Below, in pieces: positions 7,455 through 15,305 of a DNA stretch of 25,690 nucleotides (position 1 is the stretch's first letter; the number at the start of each line of letters is the position of its first letter). The notes beneath the pieces were generated by a model, which made no database searches, was not told the origin of the DNA, and was given only the letters and a program-made list of their open reading frames with translations. This DNA comes from an uncultured Lachnospiraceae bacterium (GTDB lineage Bacteria; Bacillota; Clostridia; Lachnospirales; Lachnospiraceae). Both the position numbers and the translations under genes were made by a program. The stretch lies in contig CAJTUC010000010.1 in the NCBI GenBank assembly GCA_910579395.1, forward strand, positions 81,335 to 107,024, read 5' to 3'.

Positions 7455-7916
7455 CTAATCACCTGCTTTCTTTTTATTGGCTTCTAGAATATCGTAAATC
7501 GGAAACTTCACCGGATATTCATCGCCTTCTACAATGACCTGTATTGCTGTTTTCTGTGCCGCGTTAATGACAATCGGTCCTTTCAGGTTGACAGACATCA
7601 GTTTCACGTCTTTCGGTACGGTCATCGTAACGAGCACCAGCATTTCGTCCGGATTCAATTCTCCAAGATTCTGCAGGATCTCATCATCGACTTCCGGATT
7701 ATAGTCAGGGCATACCCGCAGCGGATCCATGACCGGCATTGCGAAACCGGGCTCCTGTAAAGACTGCAGCCAATGAATGGAATCAGTTCCTTTTTCCGAG
7801 TCATGAAGCAGCGCGAAATCCGTCAGGTCCGGGAATCCGACAATTCCTTTGGAGAATTTGATAATCCTGTCATCGTCTATTGTAATCTCACCGAATACTC
7901 TTGTCATTATCGTCAT
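7455..7916 (-). CDS. fliW: Flagellar assembly factor FliW
   Basis: FliW binds either CsrA or flagellin. When flagellin leaves the cell, freed FliW sequesters CsrA, linking export to flagellin translation. The 153-residue product has the usual length and motifs: FGEITIDDDRIIKFSKGIVGFPD at the N-terminus, the WLQSLQEPGFAMPVMDP segment, and LKGPIVIN near residue 120. A start at 7916 has AGAGGG 8 nt upstream. An in-frame ATG at 7907 is possible. It follows flgL after 18 nt and abuts csrA. Confidence 0.96.
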   Translation of the reverse strand: MTIMTRVFGEITIDDDRIIKFSKGIVGFPDLTDFALLHDSEKGTDSIHWLQSLQEPGFAMPVMDPLRVCPDYNPEVDDEILQNLGELNPDEMLVLVTMTVPKDVKLMSVNLKGPIVINAAQKTAIQVIVEGDEYPVKFPIYDILEANKKKAGD

Positions 7917-7934
7917 AAAGTTTTCCCTCTCTTA

Positions 7935-9635
7935 TTAGATGTAATTCATCAGATTGGTCTGCATGATCTTACTCGTAGCCGCCAGCGCCGCCTCATAGGT
8001 AAGTTCCGAACTCTTGAGCTGTACGGCAACTTCCGTCACGTCTACATCTTCGTTAGCGCTCTGTAAATCCTTAAAGGTGGCTTTCTGGTTCATTAACCGA
8101 TTCTGGATCAGCTCCAGACGGCTTCTTCTTGTACCGTTATCCGTAACTGCCACATTGGTATCATCGATATAACTCTGATATCTTGTAATCTGATTTTCGA
8201 ACTTTTTCTGAACATTTTCTCTCACATAAGTATATGCTTTGTTGGCCGCATCGAGCTGTAATTGTAAATCCTTATATTCCGGCGTATCCTCCGCATATTC
8301 CTTCATCTTCGTTTCAATGTCTTTTATGGACGCTTCTACATCCTGAAGCTGCTTCAGATAGATTTTGAAATCATCCGCATCCCTTCTTGCACCATGTGTA
8401 AACACATCATGCGCAAGGGTATTTACCTGAATATCCTGATTAAAGCCCATTGCGTAATAGATATCCTGGTCCTGACCCTCAAGGTTGTATTCGATCACAT
8501 TGCTCATAATGTCATCCACTACAGCCTGTGCATCTTCGACTGCTTTACGGGCTGCTGCGAGCTGTGTCGGTGTGCTGCTGCTATTCGACTCTACTATTCT
8601 CAGCTGTGCCTGTGCCAGATCCAGAGTATTCTTCGCGCCTTCCAAATCCATCGCGCGCTGTGCATTCTGCTGATCGCTCGCGATACAGTGGAAATAGTGG
8701 ACAGGATTGATATCTCCTTCCTCCCAGGTGCTCTTGGAGTATTTGACTCTCACCTGCATATTTTCGTTAACCTTCAACGGGTCGTTATAATAATCTTCAC
8801 CGAACACGATTTCACCGGTGGAAGGAATATAAGCCATCGTTGCAGTGCCATCGGCAACCGCCTTATAAGCATCCTCTGCGTTCTGGAACACCTGAATTCC
8901 GTTCGCCGCTGTCGAGTCGGCTCCTATGATTTCCAGTTGTAATGCCGTTTTCGTAACTGCCTGCCCATTTGCATCGAACGACTTTATTGTTTCATCCAGT
9001 TCATCGTAAGACAAACGGAAACGGTACAATGTTTTGTTCTCAATCTGTGTCTCATCACCTTTCACGCCGCCTGTCTGATTTTTCCAGTCCGTATAACTGA
9101 TACTGGTAATATCTTTATAGCCCCGTGTTTCCTCGATGACATAGCTCTGTTTGTTTTCCGGATCCTTATTAAATTCCTTGATATTCTCTTCGGTAAAGGT
9201 AATCGGCGTATCGGTTCTGAAACCGGAAAATACATACCGTCCTGCATAGTCTACGTTACCGCTTGCATAAAATTCCGTTGTAAGGGCATTTATCTGTGTT
9301 AAAATAATATCCAGATCTGCCGATGTCAGAGATTTCTTGGAAGCATCCTCAGCCTGCTTATAAAGGTCTGTCAGCACATCGCCCACCGTATTCAGTGCAT
9401 CGCCGGTGATAGAAAGCCAGCTGTCCGCATCCTCCGAGTTCTTATCATAATACTGCGATACCATCGTTACATTGGTACGGAGACGCAAAGCTCTGATCGC
9501 CACAACAGGGTCATCGGAAGGCCTTGTAATCTTACTCTGATTCGTCATCTGATTGCTCAGCTTATCTTCCAGTATCTTGTTCTGATTAATATTATACAGC
9601 GAATTATTCCGCATGATTCTGTTCGTTATTCTCAT
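7935..9635 (-). CDS. flgL: Hook-filament junction protein FlgL (HAP3), with a large central insert
   Basis: FlgL is exported and forms the second junction ring between hook and filament. The N-terminus (MRITNRIMRNNSLYNINQNK, then PSDDPVVAIRALRLR) and C-terminus (LEDVDVTEVAVQLK-like segment, ending MQTNLMNYI) are typical flagellin-like D0/D1 helices. At 566 residues it is almost twice the common 300. The additional sequence lies at about 150-450, including a helical, Ala/Gln-rich part near 330-370. The ribosome binding site is the unusual AAAGGGATGGTAGTGTT before ATG, almost the same as at flgK (13373) and containing a GGATG that could be a CsrA contact. Confidence 0.95.
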   Translation of the reverse strand: MRITNRIMRNNSLYNINQNKILEDKLSNQMTNQSKITRPSDDPVVAIRALRLRTNVTMVSQYYDKNSEDADSWLSITGDALNTVGDVLTDLYKQAEDASKKSLTSADLDIILTQINALTTEFYASGNVDYAGRYVFSGFRTDTPITFTEENIKEFNKDPENKQSYVIEETRGYKDITSISYTDWKNQTGGVKGDETQIENKTLYRFRLSYDELDETIKSFDANGQAVTKTALQLEIIGADSTAANGIQVFQNAEDAYKAVADGTATMAYIPSTGEIVFGEDYYNDPLKVNENMQVRVKYSKSTWEEGDINPVHYFHCIASDQQNAQRAMDLEGAKNTLDLAQAQLRIVESNSSSTPTQLAAARKAVEDAQAVVDDIMSNVIEYNLEGQDQDIYYAMGFNQDIQVNTLAHDVFTHGARRDADDFKIYLKQLQDVEASIKDIETKMKEYAEDTPEYKDLQLQLDAANKAYTYVRENVQKKFENQITRYQSYIDDTNVAVTDNGTRRSRLELIQNRLMNQKATFKDLQSANEDVDVTEVAVQLKSSELTYEAALAATSKIMQTNLMNYI

Positions 9636-9656
9636 AACACTACCATCCCTTTCTAA
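9636..9656 (-). promoter_or_regulatory. flgL ribosome binding site with GGATGGTAGTG motif
   Basis: The flgL leader ends in GGATGGTAGTGTT directly before ATG. The upstream flgK (13373) ends in GGATGGTAGCGTT at the same place. The shared GGATGG, overlapping the Shine-Dalgarno region, resembles the GGAUG core recognised by CsrA. CsrA binding is an inference. Confidence 0.4.
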
Positions 9657-9667
9657 ATTAGCACTTC

Positions 9668-9727
9668 AACCGCCATCCAATTTTTCTCTATTTCACACTG
9701 ACCGCCATACTGCCTCAAACCGCCTAT
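9668..9727. repeat. Three imperfect ACCGCCAT/ACCGCCTAT repeats in the flgK-flgL gap
   Basis: AACCGCCAT at 9668-9676, GACCGCCAT at 9700-9708 and AACCGCCTAT at 9718-9727 lie in the 120-nt gap upstream of flgL. On the mRNA they read as ATGGCGGT-type motifs. The gap holds no reading frame of note. The function is unknown and the copies may be coincidental. Confidence 0.45.
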
Positions 9728-9755
9728 GCTGTGAGCCTTAGAACTTCTCTTCACA

Positions 9756-11600
9756 CTAGACGCCAGTCTGTAAAATTAACCTGTCATAAATTTCCGTCAG
9801 AGTAGAGATCATTTTAGAAGCCAGCGTATAGGAATTCTGATATTTTACAAGGCTGACCGCTTCTTCATCCTCATCCACACCTGAAATGGAAGTCCGCTGA
9901 TTGTCGATACTTGTCTCCAAACTCAGGTAGGTAGTATAGAATGTCTCCGCATTCTCGCCGTTCAGAGCCGCGTCCGAAAGTACACATTCCAGAAATCCTC
10001 CCGCATTCCTTCCCCGGAAGTTGAACTGATTCACATCATTCATCATGGAAATAACTTTCTTAACCTGCTCGCATTCATCCACACCCGCAGTCGGATCAAA
10101 TCTCGTTCCGAGCAGGGAAGCATCTTTCATAATTTCTTCGGCAACTGCGAAATTGCCCGCCGTAATATGATAATATCCTTTATCATTTACTTTACCTTTA
10201 TCATTTCTTGTCACACCGTTCAGCCAGCCCTCTGTATACTGGCCGCTTTCCGTCAGGAGATTACCTGTCAGAAGAATACCTGCATCCTCACTCTTCTCGG
10301 TAACGCCTTCCGTGAAAATATCGTTGACTGCCTTCGCGAAATCGCGGATCCATTCATTCATCTGTTCCATATAATAGGGAATTCCCTGATAACGAACCTC
10401 GGCCCCGATGGATGTTTCTGAACCTATCTTGCCGTTCACGAGCGGCATATCGCTCTTTTTATTATCGATAATGAAAGAATAATTACCGTCTCCGTCGTAA
10501 GTCCACTCGGTATAATAATAAATCTGATTGCCGATATTAATCTTGCCGCCCGTATCTGAGAGCGTACACTTGCTCATATTTCCAAGGTATTCTGCATCTG
10601 TATGGATGACAACCCTGGTTGTATCAATATTATAATAGAGCCCCTCTACCTTACCATTAAAATACTCGCCGTTATTACCGTCGCGCATCTGTATCAGGCC
10701 GCGCAGTTCTCCACCCATAGATTCATTATACAGGCCAAAGTCTATACCGTCCGTCCATCGAATATCATAAAGTCCGTCAATATCCGACTGGTTCACTTTC
10801 TCTTCTGTTTTCCTTGCAATACATTCTAACTGTCTGTAATCATCCGAATCCACCAATACCTGCCCGCCGGCAATTCTGACGATCAGTCTATTCATATTCG
10901 AAGGTTCTCCGGCCTGATTCAAAATCGGCAGTTCTTCCGTTGATATATCAACGATGCCGGACAACTGATCCAGCAGGACATCTCTTTTATCCCGCAGTTC
11001 ATTGGCAATAACGCCCGTCTGCTCGATAACATTGATCTGTTTGTTGACAGTTGCAATATCCTGTGCGATAGAGTTGATCTTGTCAACGCGCATCTTGATC
11101 TCATCGTTGACATCCGCCTGAAGATTCTGCAGATTACCGTACATATTGTTAAAGTAATCCGTCAGGTTCTTTACGGTAGATACGAACTCTGCTTTGGTGG
11201 AAGTAGAACTGCTGTTCTTCGTAATCTCTTCCAACGCTGCGCTGACCTTATCATAAATTGTCTTAAATCCGGATATCTTATCATCCGTCAGATAGTTCTC
11301 TATCATACGCATATAATATGCTTTAATATCATATTCGCCCAGTCTCGTCTCATTCTCCCGATACTTGACATCATAAAAGCTGTCGCGGATACGCTCAATT
11401 GCAATCGTCTCAACACCGGCTCCCGCACATCCGTATGTCGCAAAAACACGCAATGCCTGTGCCGCTTCTGTTGTAACTGCCTGACGGCTGTAGCCCAGTG
11501 TATCGACATTACTGATATTATTGCCCGTCGTATTGAGTGCCGCATTCGCAGCTCTGAGTCCTGATGATGCTATTGTTAATCCAAAAAATGTAGATGGCAT
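9756..11600 (-). CDS. flgK: Hook-associated protein FlgK (HAP1), second paralogue
   Basis: FlgK is exported and builds the first hook-filament junction ring. The N-terminus (STFFGLTIASSGLRAANAALNTTGNNISNVDTLGYSRQ) contains the signature of rod/hook/HAP proteins, and the C-terminus (SLVKYQNSYTLASKMISTLTEIYDRLI) is the matching D0 helix. Its 614 residues are within or slightly above the family range. AAGGGGAG precedes the ATG at about 8 nt. It follows another flgK (11697-13373) after about 96 nt, with a hairpin in between, and differs from it strongly in the middle. The two may form a mixed junction, or one may replace the other. Which is essential cannot be told. Confidence 0.93.
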   Translation of the reverse strand: MPSTFFGLTIASSGLRAANAALNTTGNNISNVDTLGYSRQAVTTEAAQALRVFATYGCAGAGVETIAIERIRDSFYDVKYRENETRLGEYDIKAYYMRMIENYLTDDKISGFKTIYDKVSAALEEITKNSSSTSTKAEFVSTVKNLTDYFNNMYGNLQNLQADVNDEIKMRVDKINSIAQDIATVNKQINVIEQTGVIANELRDKRDVLLDQLSGIVDISTEELPILNQAGEPSNMNRLIVRIAGGQVLVDSDDYRQLECIARKTEEKVNQSDIDGLYDIRWTDGIDFGLYNESMGGELRGLIQMRDGNNGEYFNGKVEGLYYNIDTTRVVIHTDAEYLGNMSKCTLSDTGGKINIGNQIYYYTEWTYDGDGNYSFIIDNKKSDMPLVNGKIGSETSIGAEVRYQGIPYYMEQMNEWIRDFAKAVNDIFTEGVTEKSEDAGILLTGNLLTESGQYTEGWLNGVTRNDKGKVNDKGYYHITAGNFAVAEEIMKDASLLGTRFDPTAGVDECEQVKKVISMMNDVNQFNFRGRNAGGFLECVLSDAALNGENAETFYTTYLSLETSIDNQRTSISGVDEDEEAVSLVKYQNSYTLASKMISTLTEIYDRLILQTGV

Positions 11601-11641
11601 GTATTTTCTCCCCTTCCGCTGTCAAAATCGTTCTCAATTTC

Positions 11642-11671
11642 CCGGAAGAATGCCAACAGGCATTCTTTCGG
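11642..11671 (-). other. Intercistronic hairpin between the two flgK genes
   Basis: CCGGAAGAATGCC (11642-11654) pairs with GGCATTCTTTCGG (11659-11671) around a 4-nt loop: 13 pairs with one G-U. It sits about 30 nt upstream of the ribosome binding site of the second flgK and has no T-run. Its AAGAATGCC/GGCATTCTT arms recur almost unchanged in the flgM-flgN gap (13962-13990). Confidence 0.75.
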
Positions 11672-11696
11672 CCGAACATGGTTCATGGTCAGCCCG

Positions 11697-13373
11697 TTAT
11701 CGGCCCAGTGTTGTCAGAATATGCTCCAGCATTTCGCTGACAACGTTAATATAACGGCTGGAAGCATTATAAGCATTCTGGAACATGATCATATTGGTCA
11801 GTTCCTCATCAGAGGATACACCGATGATCTGTTCTCTCGCATTAAACAAAGAATCGACCGTAACCGTCTGGCTCTCCATGATATCTCCGAATACGGAACC
11901 GGTATTCGCTACCTGAGAAACCAGATTTTTATAATAATCTACGAAACAGACAGGCGTCTGTACGTTTGGATTCAAAGTATAAATTGCTTCTTCGAAAGCC
12001 TTTTTCAGCTTTTCCGCCGTCGCATTGTCTTCTGAGCTGTCTGTCAGCCTGAAACCGAGCAGTGTCGGGCTCTGGCGGAGTTCAATGTTAATCTCGATAT
12101 TGGAAACATTCCATCCCAGTTCCACGACCGTTCCATCCGGCAGTTTACAAGTGGAACCATCCGCCACAATCTGTTCAAACAGCTGATACGGATTGCCGTT
12201 CGCATCGCGAAGATATGTAGAATCGGGATAAGATGCAGATTCCAGTTCTGCCGCTTCTTTCAAAATTCCGTTGATCTTCGTAACTACTGCATTGATCAGC
12301 TGGTCAAATTCCGCCTGGACATTCATGATGATGGACTGTGAAATATGCGTATCATACCAGCCCGCCTTATATTCTCCATCCGGATTGATATCTTTCAGTT
12401 CCTGCGCTGTCGCTCTGTGATCGCCGCGGGCCAGAAGCGTGCTTTTCAGGGAACCGATATCCGTATTCGTAATAGAGGAAATCGGCCGCTCCAGATCAAA
12501 TACCCGCGCTGATTTCAGCGCATCTTCTGTCAGATATTTATTGCCATATTCATCATAGCTGTAATTTGCCAGCATTTCCCAATAGGGAGTATAAAATCCG
12601 GTCTTCGGGTCTTCATGAAGGGAAATGGTATTGACAAGTCCGCCTTTTACCAGATCAACGCCCTCCATCTGAACACTCAGATAACCAAATGAATCTTCAT
12701 GATAGGAAATGGATGCCATCGTCGCCAGTTCATCCAACAGATAGTTTCTCTGGTCCCGCAGGTCATTGGCATGTTCTACGCCGCCTTCTATTCTGGCAAT
12801 CTGACGATTCAGCGCTTCAATCTGCTGCGCATATTTGTTAATCGTTTCCACATCCTGCGCTACCGACTGATTCATGTTATCCTGATATTCTTCCAGACTG
12901 GTATAGACCGCCTGTGCTTTCGTAATGAACTCATTAGCACGCGTCACGAACAGATTCTGATTTACCGCCAGTGTAGGATCCTTGCTCAGTTCTTCCACCG
13001 CCGTCCACAAATCCGTTACCGCTATGGAAAACGCATGGCCTTCATAGGATTCACCAAGTACATCTTCGATTTCCTCTAATGCACTATAAGCAACATCGTA
13101 AAAAGCGCTTCTGCCCGATTCACGACGATAATTTTTGTCCAGAAAATAATCTCTTATCTGTCTTGTTTGGGAATAGTTGACACCCAGACCCAGCTGCTGC
13201 CAATTGGGCCGGCCCTTAGAAATTGTGTTATAGGTTCTTGTTGCCTGAGACACCTGCTGTCTTGTATAGCCAACAGTGTCCAGATTAGACATATTATGCG
13301 CTGTCGTATTCAACGCATTATTCGAAGTTTGTAATCCTGATACGCCCAGATAAAGGCTTCCCATTAATGACAT
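11697..13373 (-). CDS. flgK: Hook-associated protein FlgK (HAP1), first paralogue
   Basis: This 558-residue protein is close in length to classical FlgK (507-553). The N-terminus (SLYLGVSGLQTSNNALNTTAHNMSNLDTVGYTRQ) holds the flagellar rod/hook signature, followed by the FlgK-type helical region (about 90-200), and the C-terminus (MIMFQNAYNASSRYINVVSEML) is the exported D0 helix. It is the first of two tandem flgK genes and starts 26 nt after flgN, its presumed export chaperone. The leader reads AAGGATGGTAGCGTT before ATG, a weak Shine-Dalgarno containing GGATG. The position next to flgN and the classical length make it the better candidate for the canonical FlgK. Confidence 0.94.
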   Translation of the reverse strand: MSLMGSLYLGVSGLQTSNNALNTTAHNMSNLDTVGYTRQQVSQATRTYNTISKGRPNWQQLGLGVNYSQTRQIRDYFLDKNYRRESGRSAFYDVAYSALEEIEDVLGESYEGHAFSIAVTDLWTAVEELSKDPTLAVNQNLFVTRANEFITKAQAVYTSLEEYQDNMNQSVAQDVETINKYAQQIEALNRQIARIEGGVEHANDLRDQRNYLLDELATMASISYHEDSFGYLSVQMEGVDLVKGGLVNTISLHEDPKTGFYTPYWEMLANYSYDEYGNKYLTEDALKSARVFDLERPISSITNTDIGSLKSTLLARGDHRATAQELKDINPDGEYKAGWYDTHISQSIIMNVQAEFDQLINAVVTKINGILKEAAELESASYPDSTYLRDANGNPYQLFEQIVADGSTCKLPDGTVVELGWNVSNIEINIELRQSPTLLGFRLTDSSEDNATAEKLKKAFEEAIYTLNPNVQTPVCFVDYYKNLVSQVANTGSVFGDIMESQTVTVDSLFNAREQIIGVSSDEELTNMIMFQNAYNASSRYINVVSEMLEHILTTLGR

Positions 13374-13392
13374 AACGCTACCATCCTTAACA
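13374..13392 (-). promoter_or_regulatory. flgK ribosome binding site with GGATGGTAGCG motif
   Basis: AAGGATGGTAGCGTT directly precedes the ATG. It matches the flgL site in 12 of 13 positions over GGATGGTAG(C/T)GTT. AAGGATG resembles the central CsrA consensus A(A/G)GGAUG. The match to the flgL site is seen in the sequence. CsrA control is inferred. Confidence 0.4.
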
Positions 13393-13399
13393 ATTTTTC

Positions 13400-13918
13400 T
13401 TACTGTTTTGCATCAAATGATTTCCGCTCAATACCGATGATATCGCCGGTATTATAGGCGCCGCGGTTGTAGTTAGCAGTCTCCGGCGCCGCCTTCATAG
13501 ACTGGATAAGATTCATATTGAACTGCACCATTTCCAGCGCATTCTGAATCAGCTCCCGGTTCTGCCCGTTGACTCTCGCCACATTTCTTACAACTGACTG
13601 TAATGCATCAGAAGCCGCTGCCAGTTTCTGCTGTTCCTCCGGTCTCTGTTCGAGCATTTTGATCAAATCTGCAATTTTTAATTTTGTAACATCCTTGTTA
13701 AGTACATTCGCTATATCCTGTACAGCCTCATTTCTAATCGTATCCAAATGGTTGATTCTGCTCACGATAAGCTGTTCTTCATCCGTGATTTTTGCTAACT
13801 GGTCTAAATCCTCTGACACAATGACCTGCGTCTTCTGCATGGATAAATTTAACAAATTTTTGTATTCTTCGCTTTCCTTTCCCAAAACGTCTATCAAGTC
13901 TTCCATTAAACTTGCCAC
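13400..13918 (-). CDS. flgN: FlgN family export chaperone
   Basis: FlgN is a cytoplasmic chaperone for FlgK and FlgL before export. The 172-residue product is helical (VASLMEDLIDVLGKESEEYKNLL...QKTQVIVSEDLDQLAKITDEEQ), the typical FlgN opening, and ends in a disordered tail. It lies between flgM and flgK as in other Firmicutes. I choose the GTG at 13918 because GGAGG sits 7 nt upstream. The ATG at 13939 has only a poor ribosome binding site overlapping it. The C-terminal segment around NRELIQNALEMVQFNMNLI fits the helix that holds the HAP substrate. Confidence 0.88.
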   Translation of the reverse strand: MASLMEDLIDVLGKESEEYKNLLNLSMQKTQVIVSEDLDQLAKITDEEQLIVSRINHLDTIRNEAVQDIANVLNKDVTKLKIADLIKMLEQRPEEQQKLAAASDALQSVVRNVARVNGQNRELIQNALEMVQFNMNLIQSMKAAPETANYNRGAYNTGDIIGIERKSFDAKQ

Positions 13919-13961
13919 GCCGTATCCTCCATGCTCCACTTTATGCGGTCTAAGTTCAGAT

Positions 13962-13990
13962 GAAGAATGCCCGTTTTAATGGCACTCTTC
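13962..13990 (-). other. Intercistronic hairpin upstream of flgN
   Basis: GAAGAATGCC (13962-13971) and GGCACTCTTC (13981-13990) form a 10-bp stem with a 9-nt loop (one G-U in the RNA). The arms nearly match those of the hairpin between the two flgK genes, suggesting a repeated mRNA element within this operon. There is no T-run. Confidence 0.65.
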
Positions 13991-13993
13991 GAT

Positions 13994-14050
13994 GTGAAGA
14001 ACTTCTTGACGAAACATCCTTTGACGCGACTCCTCAGAAGTTCTCCTCAC
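13994..14050 (-). promoter_or_regulatory. Long stem with AAAGGATGTTT in its loop, possible CsrA site
   Basis: GTGA (13994-13997) pairs with TCAC (14047-14050), and AGAACTTCT (13998-14006) with AGAAGTTCT (14036-14044), leaving a 29-nt loop. On the mRNA the loop contains AAAGGAUGUUU (14012-14022). CsrA prefers GGA in a loop, with ARGGAUGU around it, so this is a good candidate. It lies between the flgM stop and flgN. Pairing and motif are visible. Binding is inferred. Confidence 0.5.
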
Positions 14051-14054
14051 ACTC

Positions 14055-14336
14055 TTACAAACCGGAAATCTCATCATACTGCTGTAATAATTTCTCTGCA
14101 AAACTTTCGCCGCTCACATGATAAGTCCCGTTCTCGATTCCGGCCCTGAGAGGAGCTATCAGTTCTTCTCTGATATCGCTGCTCGCATCCACCGCCGCTC
14201 TGGCTACCTGAATGTCCCTGCCGATGCTTGAGATCTGTATTTTGTCGGAAGCGCCGGCATTCTGACCTGCAGGCGTTCTGACCGCTTTGTTTGTGTTATA
14301 TAACTGTTGGACCTGAGTATATGCTTCAATACGCAT
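14055..14336 (-). CDS. flgM: Anti-sigma-28 factor FlgM
   Basis: FlgM binds and inhibits sigma-28 in the cytoplasm until the hook-basal body is finished, and in many species it is then exported. The 93-residue product has the clostridial start MRIEAYTQVQQLYNTNK, a polar, flexible N-terminal half, DKIQISSIGRDIQVARAAVDASSDIRE (the conserved D-x-V/I-x-x-S-x-x-G motif region) and the C-terminal sigma-binding helices ending FAEKLLQQYDEI. AAGGAGGGG precedes the ATG at normal spacing. It is the first gene of the flgM-csrA unit and lies behind a sigma-28 promoter, giving the usual negative feedback. Confidence 0.94.
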   Translation of the reverse strand: MRIEAYTQVQQLYNTNKAVRTPAGQNAGASDKIQISSIGRDIQVARAAVDASSDIREELIAPLRAGIENGTYHVSGESFAEKLLQQYDEISGL

Positions 14337-14448
14337 AAAAACCCCTCCTTCCTGTCCATCTCTGTATTTTCATGAATCGCTTCATTCTACATACAATCTT
14401 TGCCCGCTTCAGCAGACATCAATTTACTTTTGTCATCTGTTATTAAAT

Positions 14449-14476
14449 GTATCGGATGATTTTGCAAAGACTTTAG
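14449..14476 (-). promoter_or_regulatory. sigma-28 promoter of the flgM-flgN-flgK-flgK-flgL-fliW-csrA operon
   Basis: The minus strand reads CTAAA (14472-14476), 16 nt, CCGATAC (14449-14455): one mismatch in the last base compared with the promoters at 142 and 4450, and the same spacing. The start site would be near 14442, giving a leader of about 105 nt before flgM. It lies just downstream of the response regulator stop codon. Confidence 0.8.
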
Positions 14477-14498
14477 AGTTTCCCGCATTTTTTCTTCA

Positions 14499-15305
14499 TC
14501 ATAAATATTCGGCGGCCATGCGGCACAGTTTTCCGCAGGTTTCCTCGCCCCATGAATATGAGGACATATACCGGCCGTCAAAAGAAGTATCTTTGATATT
14601 CTTTCCGCCCAGCACCTCATAATAATCACACGATATTTCATCCCTGTTCACATGACAGCTTCCCCTCCTGTTACTGAAAATATCGGCAACACCATGTTCC
14701 CTGAACGTAGCATTCAGATAAATGACAGCCTTTCTGTACAGACACTTTACTTTATCGTCATATCCCCTGCCCTCCCAGAGCAGGTCAATACTCTTTTTCA
14801 TCGTCACTTCTCCGCCGCTGTCGATACAGATTGCAAACAGTTCTTTGGCCTTCTGATTGGCAAATTCGAGCAGGTGTCCGTCAACAAAAATATCAAAATC
14901 GCCAAATGTCTGAACCGCTACCCTCTTCTGCAGCCTGCCGGAGAGATATCTCACTCTGTCTATCATCTGCATAACATCTGCATTATTAAAGGGCTTCATC
15001 AAAAAATAATCCGCACGAAGGTCCAAAATGACCGCTTTTAAAAACTCCTCATAGCCAGTGACATAAATGAGAATTATTTCAGGATTGAGTTCCCGCAGCT
15101 TTTCCCCGAGCGCAATTCCGTTCATACCCGGCATCCGGATATCCAACAGGGCAAAATCGACCACATGCTCTTCCGCATAGGCAAGAGCACTCCCGGCGCT
15201 GTCAAACTCCCCTTGCAGGTCAATGCCTGAAGCATTCCCAAGCTCCTCTTTGAACTGCTTCAGGCTCCACAACTCATCATCTACTATGATCGTTCTTATC
15301 TTCAT
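14499..15305 (-). CDS. Response regulator with SARP/OmpR-like output domain
   Basis: The 268-residue protein has a receiver domain at 1-120 with acidic residues D9-D10, phosphoacceptor D55 (LLDIRMPG), TGYEEF and K104-P (LMKPF). A C-terminal winged-helix-like domain follows, from about 130 to 215 (FGDFDIFVDGHLLEF...AKELFAICID), resembling the DNA-binding part of SARP-type activators seen in many clostridial two-component systems. It overlaps the upstream kinase gene by 29 nt, so the two are co-translated. I choose ATG at 15305 to give the standard receiver start MKIRTIIVDDE. ATG 15314 or GTG 15317 are possible and lie closer to AAAGG. The target genes are unknown. The flgM promoter follows directly downstream. 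Confidence 0.85.
   Translation of the reverse strand: MKIRTIIVDDELWSLKQFKEELGNASGIDLQGEFDSAGSALAYAEEHVVDFALLDIRMPGMNGIALGEKLRELNPEIILIYVTGYEEFLKAVILDLRADYFLMKPFNNADVMQMIDRVRYLSGRLQKRVAVQTFGDFDIFVDGHLLEFANQKAKELFAICIDSGGEVTMKKSIDLLWEGRGYDDKVKCLYRKAVIYLNATFREHGVADIFSNRRGSCHVNRDEISCDYYEVLGGKNIKDTSFDGRYMSSYSWGEETCGKLCRMAAEYL

Noticed and set aside
8394..8942. 182-residue plus-strand frame inside flgL
   Set aside because: It is antisense to conserved flgL sequence, with a Cys/Ile-rich composition typical of shadow frames.
14387..14488. Possible 33-residue gene between the response regulator and flgM
   Set aside because: The frame looks protein-like but has only a poor ribosome binding site and covers the sigma-28 promoter at 14449-14476, which explains the sequence better. 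A frameshifted extension of the response regulator was also considered, but that protein ends in a normal place.
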